DNA of 32,091 bases from Afipia sp. 64-13 (GTDB lineage: Bacteria > Pseudomonadota > Alphaproteobacteria > Rhizobiales > Xanthobacteraceae), in NCBI GenBank assembly GCA_001897755.1, contig MKUJ01000009.1, forward strand, positions 86,834 to 118,924, in the 5' to 3' direction. Shown here piece after piece: positions 17,681 to 25,153 of this stretch. The notes beneath the pieces are model-generated. The model had not been told where the DNA came from. It searched no databases and saw only the letters and a program-made list of their open reading frames with translations. Each line of letters starts with the position of its first letter. The stretch's first letter is position 1. The position numbers were made by a program, and so were the translations under genes.

Positions 17681-17830
17681 TCCGGCCGGATTGAATTGGA
17701 GCCTCCCCGGCCGGCGCGCCATAATGATTAATTTCATTAATCGGTCCGGCAAATCGGTGTGGCTTGCGAGCAACAAGGTTTGGCTTCCGCTGCACGGCGG
17801 CCACAAGGCGCTGGCTTGAATCAGTCCGAA
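17681..17830. promoter_or_regulatory. Spacer with perfect AT inverted repeat
   Basis: A 150-base spacer between the BY-kinase and the export lipoprotein genes. GATTAATTTCATTAATC at 17726-17742 is a perfect 7-bp inverted repeat around TTC in GC-rich surroundings, about 90 bases before the ATG at 17831. This is the form of a dimeric repressor operator, and it shares the ATTAAT core with the other islands. I see no convincing -35/-10 pair. Confidence 0.5.
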
Positions 17831-19114
17831 ATGTCAAATTATCTCTCGTTACCGCTAGCGCGGGGGGTTTTGACTCTGTTCGGCACGAAGGCCCGGTGGG
17901 CTAAAATCGGAAATATCAGTCTGGCTCTCGCCGCGCTCTGCGGCGGCTGCACGATCATGCCGGCTTCCGGGCCGCAGAGCATGGACGTGCGCATGTCCCA
18001 GGCGGCCGAGCCTGAAAGCCTGCCCTATGCCCTCGTGAAGCTGGAGCCGGAGGTTGTCCGGATTCTGGCGCAATATACCCCGAGGCTTTCCACCGCATTC
18101 GCAAACCGGACCCCTCCCAAGGCATTTCGTTTCGGGATCGGCGATACGGTCAGCGTGACGATCTTCGAGTCCGCGGCGGGCGGGTTGTTCATTCCGGCCG
18201 AAGCCGGGGTCCGCCCCGGCAATTTCGTGACGATTCCCCCGCAGGCCGTCGACAATAACGGCAACATCACCGTGCCCTACGCCGGCGCGATCCGCGCCAG
18301 GGACAAGACGCCGGTCGAGATCCAGCAGGCGATCGTCGCGGCCCTCAAAAATCGCGCGATCGAGCCTCAGGCGGTGGTGTCTCTGGTCGAACAGCGGGCC
18401 TCGCTTATCAGCGTCCTCGGCGATGTTCGCGCCGCCGGACGCTTCCCGGCGAGCGCCTCGGGGGAGCGCATTCTGGACGCCATCACGCGCGCTGGCGGCC
18501 CCAGCACGCAAGGCTACGACACCTGGGTCACGCTCGAGCGCGCGGGGCATCGCGCCAGCGTGCCGTTCGGCTCGCTGGTCTACGAGCCGTCGAACAACAT
18601 CTACGTGATCCCGAACGATACGATTTATCTCTACAACCAGCCGCAGACCTTCGTGGCGTTCGGCGCCGCCGGAACGCAGGGGCAATACAAGTTCGACGCC
18701 TGGCGGATCACGCTCGCCGAAGCCGTCGGAAAACATGGCGGCCTCAACGATTCACTCGCCGACCCCGCCTCCATCTTCCTTTATCGCGGTGAGACCCGTG
18801 AAGTCGCCGAACGGCTCGGGGTCGATTGTTCGAAATTCCAGGGACCGATCATTCCGATCATCTACAACGTGAATTTCCGCGACCCCTCGGGATATTTCAT
18901 GGCGCAGAGCTTCGAGATCCGGAACAAGGACGTCATCTACACGTCCAACTCGTCGTCGGTGGAAACGACGAAGTTCCTCAACTACCTGCGCACCATCATG
19001 GCCACGGCGAACGACCCGATTGTCTACGCAACCAATGCCTACGCGCTGAAAGCGGCGATCAAGGGCGGGGTCCCGGCCATCATCAATCCGGCCACCCCGG
19101 TCACCACTCCGTAA
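17831..19114 (+). CDS. Wza/GumB-type outer-membrane polysaccharide export lipoprotein
   Basis: A 427-residue periplasmic and outer-membrane export protein that forms the channel paired with the BY-kinase co-polymerase. ATG at 17831 is chosen because it puts a hydrophobic segment (I-S-L-A-L-A-A-L) near residues 29-36 before C40; the frame reaches GTG at 17759. The sequence before C40 is L-C-G-G-C, an imperfect lipobox (Cys instead of Leu at -3). The Poly_export domain spans about 99-190 (F-R-F-G-I-G-D-T-V-S-V, G-N-I-T-V-P-Y-A-G) and is followed by SLBB-like repeats (V-L-G-D-V-R-A-A-G-R-F at 195-205, A-I-T-R-A-G-G-P). It is longer than the GumB type, with an extra C-terminal region ending in a hydrophobic P-rich tail. 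Confidence 0.88.
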   Translation: MSNYLSLPLARGVLTLFGTKARWAKIGNISLALAALCGGCTIMPASGPQSMDVRMSQAAEPESLPYALVKLEPEVVRILAQYTPRLSTAFANRTPPKAFRFGIGDTVSVTIFESAAGGLFIPAEAGVRPGNFVTIPPQAVDNNGNITVPYAGAIRARDKTPVEIQQAIVAALKNRAIEPQAVVSLVEQRASLISVLGDVRAAGRFPASASGERILDAITRAGGPSTQGYDTWVTLERAGHRASVPFGSLVYEPSNNIYVIPNDTIYLYNQPQTFVAFGAAGTQGQYKFDAWRITLAEAVGKHGGLNDSLADPASIFLYRGETREVAERLGVDCSKFQGPIIPIIYNVNFRDPSGYFMAQSFEIRNKDVIYTSNSSSVETTKFLNYLRTIMATANDPIVYATNAYALKAAIKGGVPAIINPATPVTTP

Positions 19115-19649
19115 AACATCCTCTGGCCGCCGTCGGTCCCGGCGGCGACGCATATCGCACATCCTGAAGCGTTCGGGTTTGTTCGGAATGCACCGGCATC
19201 GCCGCTCAAGGAACGGCAGTCGCCTCCGCTTGCCGATGCCCGCGCATCCATCCCGAAAGAACAGTCTCATCAAGAAGACGGATTGCCGGGCCGCAAGGGC
19301 ATTCACGCCCGTCTTCCCCGGGCTCTGCCCGGCAAGGACAGATCGGGTTTTGGTCGAGGGCAAAACTCCACGCACGCGATGGCGATGCCCCGAGCGATCA
19401 GACGACAGGACGTTGACGGCGTCTCATGTCCGCGCTCGTCCGCGCCTGTCCTGCCGACGGAGCGACACCGAAAGGCGCGGGTGCCGGGCGTTGCTTCGTC
19501 CCGGCCCGGCGCACGTACCGCGGAGCGCATCCTGCCGGCCTTTCGGAAGGTCACAGTCCATTTAAATCTTTGCAATATTAAATACCGGGCGTCACGGCCG
19601 GTTATATCTTGTGAGATTTAAACATTTTCGGCATGCTGCCGGTCCGCCA
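19115..19649. other. Long spacer with nested inverted repeats and AT island
   Basis: About 535 bases without a gene I trust. At 19126-19146, just after the lipoprotein gene, GCCGCCG and CGGCGGC form a 7-bp stem without a T run. TTGCCGGGC at 19283-19291 is repeated inverted as GCCCGGCAA at 19327-19335, enclosing a smaller hairpin (CCGGGC-TCT-GCCCGG, 19318-19332 region). This looks like a REP-type or other dispersed element. Short open frames across 19179-19621 on several frames read as arginine-rich low-complexity protein and are not supported. AT-rich bases at 19560-19623 (TTTAAATC, AATATTAAATA, GATTTAAAC) precede the polymerase gene and match the islands elsewhere in the locus. Confidence 0.5.
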
Positions 19650-21686
19650 ATGATAGCGGTGATGCCAGTGACAACTGTCCTCACGATTTTGATCGCGCTG
19701 ATCGTGGCCGCTCCCGTGCTCATGATCGTTGGCAGTCCTTTTTCGGAGGGCTTTGGTCCGGCGATCGCGGCCATCGCGATGGCGCTGGTCGCCCTGTGCC
19801 TGTCCGCGGACAAAACCCACCGGCTGGCGACGCTGTTGAAGCCGATTGTCCCTGTTTTGTTGATCCCCTGTGCCTGGATCCTGTTTCAACTGGTCCCGGT
19901 GGGACATCACTGGCTGGCCCATCCCGCGTGGACGAGTGCATCGACGGCCCTGGGAAAGCCGCTGCCCGGCACCGTCAGTCTGGATATCGGCGCGACCCTG
20001 CTGAGTCTCGCGCGATACCTCCTGATCGTGGCCATCGCAATCGTGGCAACAGCCGTCGCGCTCGACCGGCAACACGCGAAAATCGTCCTTTATTTTCTGG
20101 TCGCCGTCGCGGCGGCGATCGCCGCGGCGCTGATCGGCTTGAGCCATGTCGGCGCGGCCGGCTTCGACCTCGCGGTCCAACGCCCGCAAATGGCGGATAT
20201 CGCCATGATCGGCGTCATCCTGTCATGCGCGGCAACGATCCACGCCTACCAATCCAGCGAAACACCACCCGCGAGGCGGCGGCAGTCCGCAGGCCGGTCG
20301 ATCTATGCAGGCGCGCTCCCGCTCCTCGCCGCCGCGATCTGCCTGTCGGCGATCATCATCGACACGGACGCCGCGTTGCTTCCCGCCGCCGCTTGTGGAA
20401 TCGGCGTCCTGATCAGCGTGGAGGCCATCCGCCGATTGCGGCTGGGGCCGTGGGGACGGTCCGGCATCGCCGCGGCGGCCATCGTCGTCCTGATCGGATT
20501 TTTCGCGATCAACCCGATCGCAAAAGACACCGACCCGACGCTGTCGCTGGCGCAGCCGTCGCAAGGCTCTGTCCCGATCGCCGAACGCATTCTGGCCGAT
20601 GCAAGATGGGTCGGCACGGGCGCCGGCACCTTTCGGGCGCTCGTCCCGATCTATCGCGACGCCGATGACGCCGATACACGCGCCGCGCCGACGGCCGCAG
20701 CCCAAGTCGCAACCGAGATGGGGCGGCCGTTCTTCTGGACGCTGGTTGTCCTGGCATTGATCGGCGCGTGGATGCTTTTCATGCGGGCTCTGACGCGCGG
20801 GCGCGATCACCTCTATGCCGCCGCCGGCGCCGGCTGCATCGTGGCCGTTGTTGTCTCCGCCTTCGGCAATGCCGGCGCGTTCGGCCTGATCACGCCCCTC
20901 TTCATCGGCACGATCTGCGGGCTAGCCCTCGCACAAAGCAAAGGCTGGAGCGCCCTCGATCTCGCGATCCCCGGTTTGAAGAGTCCGTCGGACCAGGAAC
21001 ATCCGATCGACAGGCGGCTGCGCGCCGGGCTGCTTGCGTTCGCCGCCGTTCTGGCCGTGGAGGCCGCCTGGATCATTCCGGCCGAATATTATCGTCCCGA
21101 GCGGATTCCGCTTCCGGCCGACCCGCAGGCAAGCCGCCTCGCCAGCCACGACCGGGGCAATGCCCGGCGGGCGGCCTCGCTCGCGATGGTGCGGGGAGAT
21201 TTATGGGCCGACAGCGCATTCACCCACGCGGACCTGCTCTGGAAAGAACCCGCGACCGCAGCGGACGGCAGCCGCGCCGCCATCGGGCAAAGCCGGGCAG
21301 ATCTCGAACACGCCCTGCGCTATTCGCCGCATCGCGGAGATGTCTGGCTGATGCTCGCCATCATGGCCGATCGCTACAACTGGCCGGGGTATCAGCCGAA
21401 CGCCTTGCTCAAGATGTCGTATTTGACCGCACCGAGCGAGCTTTCGCTGTTCCTGCTCCGTATCAAGGCATCGCTCCGCCCCGATGCGCTGAAGGATCCC
21501 GAGATTCAGGACATGGCGAGACATGATCTGCGCGTGATCATCACGCGGACGCCCGCGCTCAAGCCCGCTCTTGCGGCGATCTACAGAGCCAGCTCCGTGG
21601 ACGCCAAGGCATTCCTCGACCGCGCGATCATGGACATCGATCCGCTCTATCTTTCCGTGATGCGCGCGGACTTACAGCTCCGGTGA
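19650..21686 (+). CDS. Wzy-like polysaccharide polymerase (O-antigen ligase/polymerase superfamily), candidate
   Basis: A 678-residue multi-pass protein; GTG at 19611 is an alternative start and neither has a clear ribosome site. I count about 13 hydrophobic segments, near 7-27, 36-52, 64-83, 117-138, 144-165, 183-200, 218-236, 241-258, 270-288, 360-380, 389-405, 410-428 and 457-477. A large outside loop between the ninth and tenth contains W-V-G-T-G-A-G-T-F at 320-328, which fits the glycine-phenylalanine motif of the Wzy/O-antigen-ligase family. About 200 soluble residues after 478 are helical with TPR-like spacing and are unusual for Wzy. The position beside the co-polymerase, export protein and initiating transferase supports a polymerase role. 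The sequence is divergent, so the family call is moderate. Confidence 0.65.
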   Translation: MIAVMPVTTVLTILIALIVAAPVLMIVGSPFSEGFGPAIAAIAMALVALCLSADKTHRLATLLKPIVPVLLIPCAWILFQLVPVGHHWLAHPAWTSASTALGKPLPGTVSLDIGATLLSLARYLLIVAIAIVATAVALDRQHAKIVLYFLVAVAAAIAAALIGLSHVGAAGFDLAVQRPQMADIAMIGVILSCAATIHAYQSSETPPARRRQSAGRSIYAGALPLLAAAICLSAIIIDTDAALLPAAACGIGVLISVEAIRRLRLGPWGRSGIAAAAIVVLIGFFAINPIAKDTDPTLSLAQPSQGSVPIAERILADARWVGTGAGTFRALVPIYRDADDADTRAAPTAAAQVATEMGRPFFWTLVVLALIGAWMLFMRALTRGRDHLYAAAGAGCIVAVVVSAFGNAGAFGLITPLFIGTICGLALAQSKGWSALDLAIPGLKSPSDQEHPIDRRLRAGLLAFAAVLAVEAAWIIPAEYYRPERIPLPADPQASRLASHDRGNARRAASLAMVRGDLWADSAFTHADLLWKEPATAADGSRAAIGQSRADLEHALRYSPHRGDVWLMLAIMADRYNWPGYQPNALLKMSYLTAPSELSLFLLRIKASLRPDALKDPEIQDMARHDLRVIITRTPALKPALAAIYRASSVDAKAFLDRAIMDIDPLYLSVMRADLQLR

Positions 21687-21950
21687 TCGGGTCGGCCCGA
21701 TCCCGGTGCCCAATTCGCCGAGAAATCCGGCCCGCTCCAGCACGCTGCGCAGATAGCCGCCGCCGAGATATCCCATCTCGACCATCACCAGGCTCGCCAG
21801 CGACCACAATCCCGCCCGAAGGCCGAACATGGCGGCCATGGCGATACACTCGATCAAAACGACGGCCACCAGACACAGCAGAACCCGAACGCGGAAAACG
21901 ACCCCCGTCACGAGTCCGGCCAGAAAATGAATGGCGATCTGAAAGGACAA
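21672..21950 (-). CDS. Small two-helix membrane protein, ExoX-like candidate
   Basis: A 92-residue protein starting with TTG at 21950; GGGAG lies nine bases upstream. Two hydrophobic stretches are visible: about residues 5-42 with a short basic break (F-R-V-R-V), and about 43-66 with the end V-M-V-E-M-G-Y-L-G-G. The tail is soluble. Size, two-helix layout and the Q/E-x-G-Y-hydrophobic end of the second helix recall ExoX-type repressors of exopolysaccharide synthesis. The gene is divergent from the initiating sugar transferase, as exoX is from exoY in Sinorhizobium. It overlaps the end of the polymerase gene tail-to-tail by 15 bases. The assignment rests on layout and weak likeness only. Confidence 0.6.
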   Translation of the reverse strand: MSFQIAIHFLAGLVTGVVFRVRVLLCLVAVVLIECIAMAAMFGLRAGLWSLASLVMVEMGYLGGGYLRSVLERAGFLGELGTGIGPTRSPEL

Positions 21951-22124
21951 GCGGCCCGGCTCCCGATCATCTGCGAGAGGTTCAGCATAGCCGTCAGTTC
22001 GTTAACGGTATTTTAATACGACAGATATCGGAGCTTATTAAATATTTAATTGCCAAATTAAATAATTTCGCCATATTTAAAATAATTTAATACGCGGCAA
22101 TTCGGTCCACCCCCGGGGCCTCCC
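21951..22124. promoter_or_regulatory. Divergent promoter region before the initiating transferase
   Basis: A 174-base spacer whose right half (22004-22092) is the densest AT island in the window: GTTAACGGTATTTTAATA, the palindromic 17-mer at 22035-22051, AAATTAAATAATTT and ATATTTAAAATAATTTAATA. Several -10-like words are present (TAAAAT at 22078-22083), but none has a good -35. It should serve the small membrane protein leftwards and the initiating transferase rightwards. Confidence 0.6.
22035..22051. repeat. 17-bp palindromic AT element, copy 2
   Basis: Identical to 9232-9248 (TTATTAAATATTTAATT), with the same 14-bp perfect palindrome (22037-22050). It also completes ATTTAATTG at 22044-22052, a word also found at 2752, 15073, 15226 (reverse strand) and 24521. 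Confidence 0.6.
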
Positions 22125-23633
22125 ATGAATTTCGTAAAGCGTGACGTCAAGGCCGTGAACGGCGCGAGCGCGGTGGAGAGCGCCGCCGTCAGCGATTTCC
22201 CGGCCGTCAGCCGTTTCCCGGCCCCGACGGCCGCGGCGCATAAATGGCCCATCAGCTATGAATCCATCGAACTGATCTCCGTGATTGCCGATGTCGTGGT
22301 GATCTTTTCGGCAAGCACGCTCGCGGGCGTGATCTATCATATGCAGGCGTACGGAACGCCGGGCGATATCTTCCAGTATTTCGGTACGGCGGGCGTCGTC
22401 TCCGCCCTGTTCGTTTCGCTGATGAAAAGTCGCCGGATGTACAAACCGGCAGCCCTGCTTGCGCTGCGCAATCAGCTCCGCACCATCGTCCTGCTCTGGA
22501 CAGCGGTATTCCTCCTGCTCGCCGGAACGGTTTTTACCCTGAAGGTCGGCACCGAACTCTCGCGCGGCGCCAGCCTGCTGTTTGCCGCGCTCGGCCTCGC
22601 CGCGCTGGTCGTGCATCGCGTTTTCTGGCGCAGCCTGCTGACCAAGGGGATGACGAACAAGCGATTTTCCGGACGCAGGATCGTCCTGATCACCGACTGC
22701 CGTCACCAGATCGAGGCCGGCCTCGCCCATAACCTGGCAAATCTCGGCTTCACGCTGGAACGCCATTTCCGGCTGCCGCCTCCGGAGCGGGGACGTCATC
22801 AACGCGCCGACATGATTTCACGCGCGATCGCCTGTGTCCGCGGATCGGAAGTCGAGGAGATTGTGGTCGGAACCGATCTGAAGAACTGGACCGACTTGCG
22901 AGGTCTGATCGCGGAGCTCCGAATTCTGCCGTTTCCGGTCAATCTGATCCCGGTCGGCACCGCCTCGGAGATTTTCAACCAGCCCTCCCACGAGCTTGGC
23001 AACTCCGTCTGCGTCGAAGTCCAGCGCGGGCCACTGACCTCGCTGGAATATGCCGCCAAGCGATGTATCGACATCGTGTTCGCCGGAACGGGGCTGCTGG
23101 TGCTGTTGCCCCTGCTCGCGGTCGTGGCGGTCGCCATCAAGCTGGACTCGCCCGGCCCCGTCCTGTTCCGGCAGCGACGCTGCGGCTTCAACGGCAAGTG
23201 CTTCCAGATCTACAAATTCCGGACCATGTCGGTGCTGGAAGATGGCGCGACGATTACCCAGGCCCAGTGCGGCGACAGCAGGATCACGCCGCTGGGCCGA
23301 TGGCTGCGCCGCACCAGCGCCGACGAACTGCCTCAACTGCTGAATGTGCTGGAAGGCAGCATGTCGCTGGTCGGGCCCCGTCCTCACGCCGTGGCGCACG
23401 ACACCCAGTTCGACAAGGTCGTTCGAAATTACGCTTTTCGCCGCCGGGTCAAGCCGGGCCTGACGGGCTGGGCTCAAGTCCACGGCTACCGGGGGCCGAC
23501 ACCGACGCCGGAGGACATCGAGAGACGGGTCGAGCACGATCTGTGGTACATCGACAACTGGAGCTTCGGACTGGACCTCGCCATCATGCTGCAAACCGTG
23601 GTCGAAGTCGCGCGCAGCCGCAACGCCTACTGA
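22125..23633 (+). CDS. Undecaprenyl-phosphate sugar phosphotransferase (GumD/WcaJ/ExoY superfamily)
   Basis: A 502-residue initiating enzyme that moves a hexose-1-phosphate from a UDP-sugar to undecaprenyl phosphate. The N-terminal half has four membrane helices (about 51-72, 84-100, 119-139 and 149-166) and a CoA_binding_3-like nucleotide domain (about 180-290). The catalytic half has a membrane re-entrant helix near 314-338, D-S-P-G-P near 341-345, K-F-R-T-M at 364-368, D400-E401 in D-E-L-P-Q, V-G-P-R-P at 416-420 and G-L-T-G-W-A-Q at 445-451. Length and layout are of the WcaJ/GumD type (often glucose), not the short ExoY type. The first 40 residues are a charged cytoplasmic extension. It probably starts the repeat unit built by the locus. 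Confidence 0.93.
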   Translation: MNFVKRDVKAVNGASAVESAAVSDFPAVSRFPAPTAAAHKWPISYESIELISVIADVVVIFSASTLAGVIYHMQAYGTPGDIFQYFGTAGVVSALFVSLMKSRRMYKPAALLALRNQLRTIVLLWTAVFLLLAGTVFTLKVGTELSRGASLLFAALGLAALVVHRVFWRSLLTKGMTNKRFSGRRIVLITDCRHQIEAGLAHNLANLGFTLERHFRLPPPERGRHQRADMISRAIACVRGSEVEEIVVGTDLKNWTDLRGLIAELRILPFPVNLIPVGTASEIFNQPSHELGNSVCVEVQRGPLTSLEYAAKRCIDIVFAGTGLLVLLPLLAVVAVAIKLDSPGPVLFRQRRCGFNGKCFQIYKFRTMSVLEDGATITQAQCGDSRITPLGRWLRRTSADELPQLLNVLEGSMSLVGPRPHAVAHDTQFDKVVRNYAFRRRVKPGLTGWAQVHGYRGPTPTPEDIERRVEHDLWYIDNWSFGLDLAIMLQTVVEVARSRNAY

Positions 23634-23638
23634 CGCGT

Positions 23639-23653
23639 GGACATCCAATGTCC
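23639..23653. terminator. Small hairpin after the initiating transferase
   Basis: GGACAT at 23639-23644 and ATGTCC at 23648-23653 form a perfect 6-bp stem with a 3-base loop, five bases after the stop of the transferase gene and between two convergent genes. There is no T run; it is a weak terminator candidate. Confidence 0.3.
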
Positions 23654-23738
23654 GAACATCATTTCCGAAAATCGTTTCGTGCTTGAAAACCGGCTGCGAT
23701 CCCTGCGGCGTTCGCAACCGCGCCGACGCAATTGCGGC

Positions 23739-24110
23739 TCAGCCTCTCTGACGCGCCTTTGAACCGCCGGACGCGCCAATCTTGAAATCATCCATCTTGC
23801 GACCGGACTTGATGGCCGCAACCATCCAGCGCGGCTGCTTGCCTCGCCCGGACCAGGTTTCCGATGGTTCCGAAGGATTGCGATATTTCGGCAGGACGCG
23901 CGGATATTTGCGCCGCGGCTTGTTCTCCGCGCTGCGGGATACCAATCCGGCTTCCCGCTCGATCTCCATCCTGCCGCCGTTGAGATAGGCCAAACGCTTT
24001 TCCAGCTCGTGCTTTTCCGACGCTATTCGCTGGGACAGAATTCTGCTGATGTTTTCGTGAAGCGCCCAAAGCTCGTCGATCGACATGGCTTCCAGATTGG
24101 CTTTTTTCAT
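23739..24110 (-). CDS. H-NS-family nucleoid protein (paralogue A)
   Basis: A 123-residue protein; ATG at 24110 fits the family start, though ATG at 24125 is also open. Residues 1-50 form an oligomerisation helix region (M-S-I-D-E-L-W-A-L-H-E then a heptad-like I-S-R-I-L-S-Q-R-I ... L-E-K-R-L). A basic linker leads to the DNA-binding part: Y-P-R-V-L-P-K-Y-R-N-P-S at 69-80 and T-W-S-G-R-G-K-Q-P-R-W at 85-95, the minor-groove hook of H-NS proteins. It should bind AT-rich DNA and silence or bridge it. It is convergent with the transferase gene and divergent from paralogue B. Being inside an EPS locus with AT-rich spacers suggests local control of the locus. Confidence 0.9.
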   Translation of the reverse strand: MKKANLEAMSIDELWALHENISRILSQRIASEKHELEKRLAYLNGGRMEIEREAGLVSRSAENKPRRKYPRVLPKYRNPSEPSETWSGRGKQPRWMVAAIKSGRKMDDFKIGASGGSKARQRG

Positions 24111-24707
24111 CGCGCAGCCCTGCATTCCTGATTCACAACTACGATGTAGGCGATTGCGTGTCAAAATTCAATGCGACAGAAACAGCGGCGAATTAAAGCC
24201 GCGCCTGCATCGCCGAGATGAACAACAAGCTCCGCCATGCGCGCGAATAACACTCCGGTATCGCTGTCTTATTCAACGCTCACATCGGATTACCGTTCTC
24301 GCCGGGATTTATCCGGCTGTGCGTGCAAGCGCATGGTCACCCTCGACGGCACGAACGAACCATCGGCAGGTCGCGGACAAACGAACCCGTCGATATAATT
24401 TGAGATAAATCATCTTTTCGAAGCGGCAGCGTCCGGCCACGAGCCCGTCTTCTTGATTAAATTATGACGTTCTTATTTTGGGCGCACGAACGGCCCATTT
24501 CCGGCCATTATTTCAAGCACATTTAATTGATTATATTGTTGGTAACTCCGCGTTTGCGCAGTTCGCCCCCGCCTTTTGATTGAATTCGACGTAATATGAG
24601 ACGAATTAAACGACAGACGCTTTGCCCGAAAATCATCCGGCAGGGCGCTCTCCTGGAATTGAATGCTGGGAATGCACGAAAGGACAACAACGGATCGAGA
24701 TAATCCT
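24111..24707. promoter_or_regulatory. Long AT-rich region between the two H-NS-like genes
   Basis: Nearly 600 bases between the two divergent hns-like starts. I see no gene in it. AT-rich stretches are spread through it: GTCGATATAATTTGAGATAA near 24389-24408, GATTAAATTATGAC at about 24455, CACATTTAATTGATTATATTG at 24519-24538 (with ATTTAATTG at 24521-24529), GTAATATGAG and GAATTAAAC near 24591-24609. TCGATATAATT is close to the known E. coli H-NS high-affinity motif (TCGATATATT) with one extra base; this may be chance. Autoregulation of both genes is a fair inference. Confidence 0.5.
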
Positions 24708-25085
24708 ATGCGAAAAGATAAAGATACAGATCTTGTTTCGATGCCATTTGACGAGCTCTGGCGCCTCCACGAGGACGTCACGAAGGTGCTGGCGGAAAGG
24801 ATCGTCGCCGAAAAGCGCCAGTTGGAAAAACGATTGGCGCAGATCAACCGCAGCGCCCTGACGAATGGCGGCGGCGCTTCCAAGCGGTCTTCCGGCGTTG
24901 CCGGGGACGACCGGCCTCCGCGGCGGCACTATCCGAGAGTTCTACCCAAATACCGCAATCCGTCATCCCCCTCGCAAACCTGGTCCGGGCGTGGAAAAAC
25001 GCCTCACTGGCTCGCCAACGCCCTCAAGAAAGGCCGCAAGATCGACGATTTCAGGATCGTCCACGCCGACAAGACCCGCGAGTAG
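24708..25085 (+). CDS. H-NS-family nucleoid protein (paralogue B)
   Basis: A 125-residue protein; ATG at 24708 gives the family N-terminus, though the frame is open to 24663. It is a close relative of paralogue A: M-P-F-D-E-L-W-R-L-H-E near 12-22, a helix with L-E-K-R-L near 39-43, a serine- and glycine-rich linker, Y-P-R-V-L-P-K-Y-R-N-P-S at 75-86 and T-W-S-G-R-G-K-T-P-H-W at 91-101, then G-R-K-I-D-D-F. The DNA-binding halves of A and B are almost the same, while the linkers differ. Both should bind the same kind of AT-rich site and may form mixed oligomers. It is the last gene with an AT-rich spacer before it. Confidence 0.9.
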   Translation: MRKDKDTDLVSMPFDELWRLHEDVTKVLAERIVAEKRQLEKRLAQINRSALTNGGGASKRSSGVAGDDRPPRRHYPRVLPKYRNPSSPSQTWSGRGKTPHWLANALKKGRKIDDFRIVHADKTRE

Positions 25086-25153
25086 ACGCTTGGCTTGCCG
25101 GCCGTTCGCAAGGCAACTGACGTTTCGGATCAGCGGCACAGCGAGCAACGGCG

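Noticed and set aside
16694-17806. Minus-strand frame opposite the BY-kinase domain
   Set aside because: The plus frame has Walker motifs and the tyrosine tail; the minus frame has no domain and a composition typical of shadows.
19179-19621. Short open frames in the spacer before the polymerase gene
   Set aside because: Overlapping frames in several phases, all arginine-rich, without ribosome sites or domains; treated as non-coding.
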